This document shows positions 58,011 through 64,000 of a stretch of 64,000 bases of DNA, piece by piece. The stretch lies in assembly GCF_042656585.1 (NCBI RefSeq), contig NZ_JBHSPG010000004.1; one strand, 5' to 3'. Made by a program: the position numbers and the translations under genes. The stretch's first letter is position 1; the number at the start of each line of letters is the position of its first letter. The notes beneath the pieces were generated by a model that was not told the origin of the DNA, did not search any database, and worked only from the letters and a program-made list of their open reading frames with translations. The DNA comes from Thalassorhabdus alkalitolerans (GTDB lineage Bacteria > Bacillota > Bacilli > Bacillales > Marinococcaceae).

Positions 58011-58661
58011 ATGTTTACAGGAATTATTGAAGAAAAGGGAACGATAAGGTCATTACATCAAAGCGGCGAGGCGATCGTCATGAGTATCGAAGCAAGAGAA
58101 ATATTAACCGATGTCGGTCTTGGTGACAGTATCGCGGTGAACGGAGTATGCTTAACAGTTACTTCGTTTGATGACAGCCATTTTACTGTTGATGTTATGC
58201 CGGAAACAGTCAGAGCTACGAGTCTAAGGACATTAAAACCTGGTTCAAAAGTAAACCTGGAAAGAGCTATGGCAGCCGGCGGCAGATTTGGAGGTCACTT
58301 TGTTTCCGGCCATGTTGACGGAACAGGCGAGGTGCTTGCAAAGAAGCCGTTAGATAATGCCGTGTACTTTACCATTAAGGTACCAGCTCATCTTACACCT
58401 TATATCATGAATAAAGGGTCAGTCTGCATTGATGGAATAAGCCTTACCGTGTTTGGAATAGATCAGCAGGAGCTGACACTTTCCATCATTCCCCATACTC
58501 TTTCGGAAACAATACTAGGGGAGAAGTCTGCTGGTGATCCGGTAAATATCGAGTGTGATATGCTTGCAAAATATGTTGACCGTCTGGTGGAAACAAAGCT
58601 TCAATCACCGAAAACAGGAAATATTAGTGAATCTTTTCTAGAGGAAAACGGCTTTAAATAG
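58011..58661 (+). CDS. ribE: Riboflavin synthase alpha chain
   Basis: A 216-residue enzyme made of two similar lumazine-binding halves, MFTGIIEEKGTI with VNGVCLTVT in the first and GHVDGTGEVL with IDGISLTVF in the second. It turns two molecules of 6,7-dimethyl-8-ribityllumazine into riboflavin. It starts one base after the ribD stop, GGAGG being inside ribD. Confidence 0.95.
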   Translation: MFTGIIEEKGTIRSLHQSGEAIVMSIEAREILTDVGLGDSIAVNGVCLTVTSFDDSHFTVDVMPETVRATSLRTLKPGSKVNLERAMAAGGRFGGHFVSGHVDGTGEVLAKKPLDNAVYFTIKVPAHLTPYIMNKGSVCIDGISLTVFGIDQQELTLSIIPHTLSETILGEKSAGDPVNIECDMLAKYVDRLVETKLQSPKTGNISESFLEENGFK

Positions 58662-58684
58662 AATGGGCAGGAGAGTGAAAGACC

Positions 58685-59890
58685 ATGACTGAAAAAATGT
58701 TTGATCCGATAGAGGAAGCGATTTATGAATTAATGCAAGGAAAGGTAGTTATTGTTTGTGATGATGAGGATCGTGAAAACGAAGGAGATTTTGTGGCTTT
58801 AGCAGAAAAAGTTACTCCTGAAACAATTAATTTTATGATTACTCATGGAAGAGGCCTGGTTTGCGCTCCAATTTGTGTGGATCGTGCAAAAGAGCTTGAT
58901 TTGCAGACAATGGTAGACCATAACACTGATCCACACGGAACTGCTTTTACTGTGAGTATTGACCACAAAACAAATGCAACAGGAATCTCTGCCCATGAAC
59001 GAGCTGATACGATCCGGGCTTTAATCGCTAAAGACACCAAGCCACATGATTTTAAAAAGCCTGGACATATATTTCCTCTTGTGGCCAAAAATGGCGGTGT
59101 GTTACGCAGAGCAGGGCATACAGAAGCTGCTGTGGATTTAGCCAGGCTCTCTGGAGCTGAGCCTGCAGGGGTTATTTGCGAAATTATTAAAGATGACGGG
59201 TCAATGGCGCGGGTCCCTGATTTGAGGAAAATTGCAGACCAGCATGAAATTAAAATGATAACCATTAAAGACCTGATTCAATACCGCCATAAAAAAGATA
59301 AATTAATCAGAAGAGAAACTGAAATAAAACTTCCTACAGACTATGGAGATTTTAGAGCGGTAGGCTACACATCAATTGTAGATGAAAAAGAAAGCATTGC
59401 CCTCGTTAAGGGCCAGTTTGCTCCGGATGAGCCCGTTCTTGTTCGGGTGCATTCCGAGTGTTTAACAGGAGATGTATTTGGTTCCCACCGCTGTGATTGC
59501 GGACCACAGCTGAATGCTGCCTTGCAGCAGATAGAAAAAGCAGGAAAAGGTGTCTTGTTATATATGAGACAGGAAGGACGGGGAATAGGCTTAATTAACA
59601 AAATGAAAGCCTATAAGCTTCAGGAAGAAGGCTACGATACCGTTGAAGCAAATGAAAAGCTGGGATTCGGTCCGGATCTTCGTGATTATGGCATAGGAGC
59701 ACAGGTTTTAAGAGATCTTGGAATTTCCAAAATGAAGCTGCTGACTAATAACCCCAGGAAAATAACAGGACTTAAAGGGTACGGACTTGAAGTTGTAGAG
59801 CGAGTGCCGTTAGAATTACCATATAACAAAGATAATGAAACTTATCTACGCACCAAACATTCTAAATTAGGACATATGCTGCATTTTTAG
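58685..59890 (+). CDS. ribBA: RibBA: DHBP synthase and GTP cyclohydrolase II
   Basis: A 401-residue bifunctional enzyme. The first 200 residues are 3,4-dihydroxy-2-butanone-4-phosphate synthase (DDEDRENEGDFV, HGRGLVCAP, RAGHTEAAVDLARL); the rest is GTP cyclohydrolase II with the zinc site HSECLTGDVFGSHRCDCGPQ and the RQEGRGIGLINK motif. It supplies both precursors of lumazine. Third gene of the rib operon, called ribA in B. subtilis. Confidence 0.95.
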   Translation: MTEKMFDPIEEAIYELMQGKVVIVCDDEDRENEGDFVALAEKVTPETINFMITHGRGLVCAPICVDRAKELDLQTMVDHNTDPHGTAFTVSIDHKTNATGISAHERADTIRALIAKDTKPHDFKKPGHIFPLVAKNGGVLRRAGHTEAAVDLARLSGAEPAGVICEIIKDDGSMARVPDLRKIADQHEIKMITIKDLIQYRHKKDKLIRRETEIKLPTDYGDFRAVGYTSIVDEKESIALVKGQFAPDEPVLVRVHSECLTGDVFGSHRCDCGPQLNAALQQIEKAGKGVLLYMRQEGRGIGLINKMKAYKLQEEGYDTVEANEKLGFGPDLRDYGIGAQVLRDLGISKMKLLTNNPRKITGLKGYGLEVVERVPLELPYNKDNETYLRTKHSKLGHMLHF

Positions 59891-59910
59891 CAATGAAAGG
59901 GGAAATTGAC

Positions 59911-60384
59911 ATGGGAAACATTTATGAAGGTGAACTAGTGGGCACGGGCCAGAAAATTGGTATTGTAGTTGGAAGGTTCAATGAATTTATTACGAGTAAA
60001 TTATTAAGCGGAGCAGAGAATACGCTTAAACGCCATGGCGTAAATGAAGAAAATATTGATATTGCCTGGGTACCAGGTGCATTTGAAATTCCTTTTGCAG
60101 CAAAAAAGATGGCTGAAACAGGGAAATATGACGCCATCATTACACTTGGAACTGTGATTCGCGGTTCTACTCCTCATTTTGACTACGTGTGCGGTGAAGC
60201 TGCAAAGGGAGTAGGTTCTCTTTCTCTTCAAACCGGGATTCCTGTAATATTTGGTGTCCTTACCACGGACACAATTGAGCAGGCGATTGAGCGTGCCGGG
60301 ACGAAAGCAGGAAATAAAGGGGCAGAAGCAGCTGTGACAGCAATTGAAATGGCCAACCTTGATAAAAGCTTAAAAGAAGAGTAA
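59911..60384 (+). CDS. ribH: 6,7-dimethyl-8-ribityllumazine synthase
   Basis: A 157-residue enzyme that forms 60-subunit capsids. Active-site residues are visible in VVGRFNEFITSKL, WVPGAFEIPFAAKK, GTVIRGSTPHFDYVC (His) and PVIFGVLTTDT. The ATG at 59893 lacks a ribosome site, while AAAGGGG precedes the ATG at 59911 by about 9 bases. Last enzyme of the rib operon; a 190-bp gap separates it from ribT. Confidence 0.95.
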   Translation: MGNIYEGELVGTGQKIGIVVGRFNEFITSKLLSGAENTLKRHGVNEENIDIAWVPGAFEIPFAAKKMAETGKYDAIITLGTVIRGSTPHFDYVCGEAAKGVGSLSLQTGIPVIFGVLTTDTIEQAIERAGTKAGNKGAEAAVTAIEMANLDKSLKEE

Positions 60385-60577
60385 AATAATGATAGCGTAA
60401 ATGGATAAGCAGTATAACATAAAAGGACAAACATTCTTAATGTGAGTCAAATTTCCTTGCCTGTAAGTGGTAAAATATGTCGTTTGAACCTTTTCTTTTG
60501 GTTTTACACAGGTATAATTGAGGAAGAAGGAACAGCATATTAAGGTATAAGATCAACATGAGCAATGAGGGATGAAA

Positions 60578-60943
60578 ATGTTCATCAAGTACAAATCTTC
60601 GTATAAAAAGATAGCTATGGGTCTTCTTTCTTTTATGCCTGAAGAAAAGGAAGTCAAGAAACTGCAGGAAACCATTCGTCTTTATGAAGAAGAGGAAAAC
60701 AGGCAGTTGTATCTTTGGAAAGAAAACGATGACCTTGTAGGTGTAATCGGAATTTATATGCATGAAGATGGAACACCTGAACTCAAGCATCTTTGTGTAA
60801 ACCCTTCGTTTCGGGATGAAGGAATTGGCCGGAAAATGGTGTCTGTTCTTTCGCAACGCTTAGGCTGTGAAATGGTAGGTTCTGAAGAAACATCGGGTTT
60901 TTTGAGCTGCTGTGAAAAAGAAGTGAATCAAGAAGTGAATTAG
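60578..60943 (+). CDS. ribT: GNAT acetyltransferase RibT
   Basis: A 121-residue GNAT protein. MGLLSFMPEEKEVKKLQETI at the start and the acetyl-CoA loop VNPSFRDEGIGRKMVS (about 84-99) match RibT of B. subtilis, which sits at the end of the rib operon there. Its substrate is unclear. The ATG at 60578 is spaced 6 bases from GAGGG; the ATG at 60572 is too close. A possible own promoter TATAAT lies at about 60512-60517. A bidirectional terminator follows. Confidence 0.88.
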   Translation: MFIKYKSSYKKIAMGLLSFMPEEKEVKKLQETIRLYEEEENRQLYLWKENDDLVGVIGIYMHEDGTPELKHLCVNPSFRDEGIGRKMVSVLSQRLGCEMVGSEETSGFLSCCEKEVNQEVN

Positions 60944-60992
60944 AAGTTTGCAGGATTGTAAATAATAAGCATAATATAATAAGCATAAAAAA

Positions 60993-61030
60993 ACGGAAGG
61001 CGTAAGTTACGCCTTCCGTTCCTTTTCTTT
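60993..61030. terminator. Bidirectional terminator between ribT and ypuF
   Basis: ACGGAAGGCG pairs with CGCCTTCCGT, with A-rich left flank and T-rich right flank. It overlaps the last codons of ypuF. Confidence 0.9.
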
Positions 61031-61534
61031 GACATATTGTTGTTTAAGGCGTTCCTCAATCACTTCGGAACGGTCACGGAGAGTGTGTTTATGAATAATC
61101 ATACCATTTTCGAAGTCGCTGTCGGATCCCCAGAGAGTGCCGATTTCCAAGGATTTTTGCTTGCAATAGGCAAGGAGATCCAAATCAGCGATTGGGAGGT
61201 TAAATTCCTCATAGTCCTTATATTCATACATATCCGTTAGCCTCTGTTCAAGTCTTTGTAGTAACTCCTCATATTGTAAACCAAGGAGCTTTAAATTCTC
61301 CGCTTCTTTACTTAAAATGTTTAAGGCGCTTGTCATCATACGAATGGCACCAGAGAAATTATTCCTTCTTTGGTGGTATAAGGAAACGGCCACTTGTATT
61401 AAACCCACCCAGTGGGGTTTTCTTTCTTCTTTATTATCTTTCTTCCAGTGCTCTTCAAGAACCTCGTGACATTCAAAGAAGTCTCTGGGCCCATGAAAGT
61501 ATACCAGGTATTCGATATATGCGTTTGGATACAT
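61007..61534 (-). CDS. ypuF: DUF309 family protein (YpuF)
   Basis: A 175-residue helical protein. The DUF309 signature RDFFECHEVLEEHWK (about 17-31) and QVAVSLYHQRRNNFSGA (about 46-62) are present; these His and Glu residues could bind metal. It is YpuF in B. subtilis, located between ribT and scpA as here. Function unknown. The start is probably the ATG at 61534, 12 bases after AAAGGAG; a longer frame to 61582 begins with residues that are not conserved. Confidence 0.85.
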   Translation of the reverse strand: MYPNAYIEYLVYFHGPRDFFECHEVLEEHWKKDNKEERKPHWVGLIQVAVSLYHQRRNNFSGAIRMMTSALNILSKEAENLKLLGLQYEELLQRLEQRLTDMYEYKDYEEFNLPIADLDLLAYCKQKSLEIGTLWGSDSDFENGMIIHKHTLRDRSEVIEERLKQQYVKEKERKA

Positions 61535-61582
61535 AGACAGCAGAAACTCCTTTCTTACAAAGAAAACCGATAAGTTTAGCAT

Positions 61583-61972
61583 GGAAATTATTATAACACA
61601 TTTAATCCAGCTTCAATAGCTGATTGCCTTTGTTAAGAAAGGTGTTATGTTATAATTTCAACAGTTTCAAGTAAAAACACGCGGTGTTTTGCCGGAAAAA
61701 ATATATTTTTTTACCAATTATTTTTTAATCTTGTTCCATCTTGCTCGTCAAAGACGCTTGATAACACTTATAGGGACAAGCAGACACCGATTTATACATC
61801 CCTTCATTCTCGTTCCTCGGGCATGTGGTCTCTGATTCCTCTGGACCCCCCTGCGGGCTCGTGAGGCTCATGCATTCCCGCCGGAGTCGCTCTTTTATCT
61901 ACAATGCCATGAATTGTGAAAAATTAACAGTCCCATTTTAACAGAACCATTTTAAAAATCAGGTGATAAGAC
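61583..61972. other. Gap between ypuF and scpA with a G/C-rich repeat
   Basis: 390 bases. TATAAT at 61651-61656 may be the −10 of scpA. AAAACAC/GTGTTTT forms a small hairpin at about 61674-61690. The stretch 61795-61905 is richer in G/C; CCCCCCTGCGGGCTCGTGAG and CATTCCCGCCGGAGTCGCTC look like the interspersed repeats also inserted at 55954. No reading frame is supported. Confidence 0.55.
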
Positions 61973-62737
61973 GTGAACTCATACAACGTAAAGATTGATG
62001 CTTTTGAAGGTCCCCTTGACCTCTTGTTACATTTGATACAGCAGGCAGAAGTTGACATTTATAACATTCCTGTTTCAGAAATAACCGAGCAGTATCTCTT
62101 GTACGTGCAGACGATGCAGGAGCTGGAATTGGATGTTGCCAGCGAATATCTAGTGATGGCTGCAACGCTGCTTGCTATCAAGAGTCAAATGCTCCTTCCA
62201 AAGCAGGAAGAAATGATAGACGAAGAACTGACTGAGGATTGGGAGGAAGACCCCAGGGAAGAATTAATGAGCCAGCTGCTGGAATATAAGCGATTTAAAG
62301 AGGCGGCGGGCACTTTAAAAAATCGTGAGGAACAAAGAAATCTTACATTTTCAAAGCCCCCGAGCACGATAGATAATAGCCAGACTTTAGAGGAAGATAA
62401 AGAAATTGATACGAAACACCTTTCTTTATATGATATGATTCAAGCTTTTCAGAAGTTAAAAGAACGTGTCCGGTACAAAAAGCCTCGTCAGACGAAGATT
62501 CGTTCCGAAGAAATTCCTTTAACTCAAAGGATGGACGAAATTCGGACATTGTTATCAAGACAAAAGGAACCTACAACTTTTTCAAAACTATTTGATTCCC
62601 CTGATAAATCTCATATGGTTGTAACTTTTTTGGCGGTTTTGGAATTAATGAAAGCTCATTCCATCTCATGCATGCAGATGGATAATTTTGAGGACATCAT
62701 TATTATAAGCAGAGAGGGGGAGATACAAGATGAGTAA
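61973..62737 (+). CDS. scpA: Segregation and condensation protein A
   Basis: A 254-residue kleisin of the SMC-ScpAB condensin. The N-terminal KIDAFEGPLDLLLHLIQQAE and DIYNIPVSEITEQYL bind SMC; the middle helix YLVMAATLLAIKSQMLLP is typical and the acidic linker (about 80-95) follows. A C-terminal winged helix ends the protein. GTG start at 61973 after AGGTGATAAGAC. It overlaps scpB by eight bases. Confidence 0.95.
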   Translation: MNSYNVKIDAFEGPLDLLLHLIQQAEVDIYNIPVSEITEQYLLYVQTMQELELDVASEYLVMAATLLAIKSQMLLPKQEEMIDEELTEDWEEDPREELMSQLLEYKRFKEAAGTLKNREEQRNLTFSKPPSTIDNSQTLEEDKEIDTKHLSLYDMIQAFQKLKERVRYKKPRQTKIRSEEIPLTQRMDEIRTLLSRQKEPTTFSKLFDSPDKSHMVVTFLAVLELMKAHSISCMQMDNFEDIIIISREGEIQDE

Positions 62738-63308
62738 CAAGGATATGCTGTCGGTGCTCGAAGGACTCTTATTTGTATGCGGGGATGAAGGCCTAGCTGT
62801 TCCGGATGCGGTAAAAGCGTTAGACGGAGATGCCGGGGAAGTGAAAGAAGCGCTCCGTCTCCTTTCAAGCAACTATGAAAATGAAGAACGTGGCCTGCAA
62901 ATCAAGGAATTTGGCGACAGATTTTATATGATGACGAGAAAAGAACATGCTCCGTATTTTAAAAAACTGATTGACCAGTCAAGAAAAGGCAGTCTGTCAC
63001 AGGCTTCTCTTGAAACATTGGCTATCATTGCATATCAACAGCCCATCACAAGGGTGGAGATAGAAGAAATCCGGGGAGTGAAATCGGAGAAGCCGATGCA
63101 GACCCTGATTAGCAAAGGACTGGTTCAGGAAGCCGGAAGAGCGCAGAGTACAGGAAGGGCTATTTTGTATCAAACCACCCAGCGTTTTCTTGATGTTTTT
63201 GAACTTTCCTCTTTAGAAGAGCTTCCTCCGCTGCCTGAGGGAAAAGAAGAAAGTGAGGAAGAAGCAGACCTCTTCTTTGAAAGCTTTGAAGATACAATCA
63301 AGGAATAG
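62730..63308 (+). CDS. scpB: Segregation and condensation protein B
   Basis: A 192-residue protein with two winged-helix domains. Signature parts are LSVLEGLLFVCGDEGL at the N-terminus, SQASLETLAIIAYQQPITR (about 89-107) and EEIRGVKSEKPMQTLISKGL. ScpB dimers bind ScpA in the condensin. GAGGGGGAG precedes the ATG. Its start lies inside the end of scpA, so translation is coupled. Confidence 0.95.
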   Translation: MSNKDMLSVLEGLLFVCGDEGLAVPDAVKALDGDAGEVKEALRLLSSNYENEERGLQIKEFGDRFYMMTRKEHAPYFKKLIDQSRKGSLSQASLETLAIIAYQQPITRVEIEEIRGVKSEKPMQTLISKGLVQEAGRAQSTGRAILYQTTQRFLDVFELSSLEELPPLPEGKEESEEEADLFFESFEDTIKE

Positions 63309-63321
63309 GTCATCCTGTCCT

Positions 63322-63430
63322 GGTGCCAGGCACACCTTTGCTTGTAATTGTAGTTCCTGTTGGATCAGGCGTGGGCTCTTATTTATGTTACAGCGTCCCA
63401 AGGTGCCAGGCACCTCCCATAAAATGGGAC
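63322..63430. repeat. Two copies of a GGTGCCAGGCACC palindrome
   Basis: GGTGCCAGGCAC at 63322-63333 and GGTGCCAGGCACC at 63402-63414, about 80 bases apart in the scpB-sod gap. The second is part of a 15-bp palindrome and is followed by the hairpin CCCATAAAATGGG. This palindrome is frequent between Bacillaceae genes; its role is unclear. Confidence 0.65.
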
Positions 63431-63499
63431 CTGTCAATTTAAGAGAATGGGACAACTCGTCACTCCATAAGTTTTAAAATAGAGAAAGGAGTGAGGCTC

Positions 63500-64000
63500 T
63501 TGTCCCAGCGGGAAGAATGGAATGAGTATCTTTATCGTGTAAAAGAGTGGATGGATGATTTGGAAGAATATATATATCATTCAAGAGTAGATGTGCAAAG
63601 TGACAAGCAGGAAGAAGCGCCTATGGAAACGGAACTTTATCGCTTAAAAGAATCATGGCCGGAATCAATGGAAGAAGATAAGGAAAAGCTCGATTATTTC
63701 ATAGAGCAGGTAGGAAGAACAGCAAAAGCATATGAACAATTTCAGAGCGGAGCAAGTGTAACGACGGAAAGCAGAGGGGAGACTCAGGATTACGTGCCCC
63801 CTGGAGAACACCGCCTTCCTCCTTTGCCTTATTCCTACGATGCGTTAGAGCCAGTGATCTCTGAAGAAATTATGAGACTTCATCATAGTGAACATCACCA
63901 ATCTTATGTCGATGGATTAAATAAAGCAGAAGAAGAAATGCAAAGGGCAAGAGAAACGGGAGATTTTGAACTGTTGAGATATTGGGAAAGGGAAGCCGCC
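63500..64000 (+). CDS. sodF: SodF-like Fe/Mn superoxide dismutase, cut by window end
   Basis: The first 167 codons of a gene that runs off the window. The N-terminal 105 residues are a charged helical extension without a signal peptide (EWNEYLYRVKEWMDDLEEYI). From about 107 the superoxide dismutase domain begins: HRLPPLPYSYDALEPVIS and LHHSEHHQSYVDGLNKAEEE, with the first metal His residues. The extension is the feature of B. subtilis SodF. Start is TTG 63500, 8 bases after AAAGGAG. The metal-binding C-terminal half is outside, so activity cannot be judged. Confidence 0.85.
   Translation, partial: MSQREEWNEYLYRVKEWMDDLEEYIYHSRVDVQSDKQEEAPMETELYRLKESWPESMEEDKEKLDYFIEQVGRTAKAYEQFQSGASVTTESRGETQDYVPPGEHRLPPLPYSYDALEPVISEEIMRLHHSEHHQSYVDGLNKAEEEMQRARETGDFELLRYWEREAA

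Noticed and set aside
63322..63430. Repeated GGTGCCAGGCAC palindromes as a CRISPR array
   Set aside because: Only two copies, no regular spacers and no cas genes; they are a common intergenic palindrome.

Overview
The window comes from a low-GC, endospore-forming, flagellated member of the Bacillaceae. The evidence is the complete sporulation gene set (dacF-spoIIAA-spoIIAB-sigF, spoIIM, spoVA, sspH, mciZ), Bacillus-type sigma promoter motifs (SigB, SigD, SigE, SigF, SigG, SigH) and gene order that follows Bacillus subtilis closely in two blocks. Acidic surface proteins, cimA, ppc and abundant degenerate mobile elements would suit an alkaliphilic or halophilic lineage, but that is inference; species cannot be named from sequence alone. 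No rRNA, tRNA or CRISPR was seen.

Layout. 1-81: 3' end (domains V and VI) of a group II intron. 372-5475: yqj-like block (yqjA, L,D-transpeptidase, prli42, methylmalonyl-CoA epimerase, yqjE, small sigma-like ORF, DNA polymerase IV). 5527-11128: motility island with two SigD-type promoters (FliK-like ylqG, FlhB-tail ylqH, fliS, a flagellin with an acidic duplicated insert, YaaR-like protein), followed by a 396-bp gap with a long hairpin. 11525-13243: small unknown protein and a low-molecular-weight phosphatase/fructosamine-kinase pair (protein deglycation). 13272-17868: sspH opposite a three-gene unit of FAD monooxygenase, methyltransferase and asparagine synthase with no obvious known pathway. 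18059-21730: small membrane protein, acidic lipoprotein, and a purine salvage operon (xpt plus NCS2 permease) under a guanine-type riboswitch. 21997-25392: lone EIIA-Glc, two SigB-type stress paralogues, a small Cys4 protein, a lone BglG-family antiterminator. 25581-28457: cimA and an orphan trpB. 28559-31837: ycgQ-ycgR divergent from a CobW GTPase with a His-rich loop. 32062-36685: ppc, uppP, TlpA-type thioredoxin.

36915-63308 is the conserved Bacillus nudF-to-scpB block: DUF3866, mciZ, nudF, spoIIM, fur, yqzK, xerD, deoB, two unlike tandem punA genes, pdp, dacF, spoIIA operon, a spoVA operon reduced to AA-AB-AEA-AF, two DUF2382 proteins, lysA, ppiB, the FMN-riboswitch ribDE-BA-H operon, ribT, ypuF and scpAB. 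The window ends inside a sodF-like superoxide dismutase gene.

The most noteworthy points are the second purine nucleoside phosphorylase with both base-recognition residues changed, the monooxygenase/methyltransferase/AsnO unit beside a spore gene, the SigD-type flagellin module, a family of shrunken IS elements whose ends act as terminators, the spoVA operon lacking its AC-AD-AEB core, and an exact PerR-box match upstream of fur. Function calls rest on motif recognition by eye; no database search was possible.
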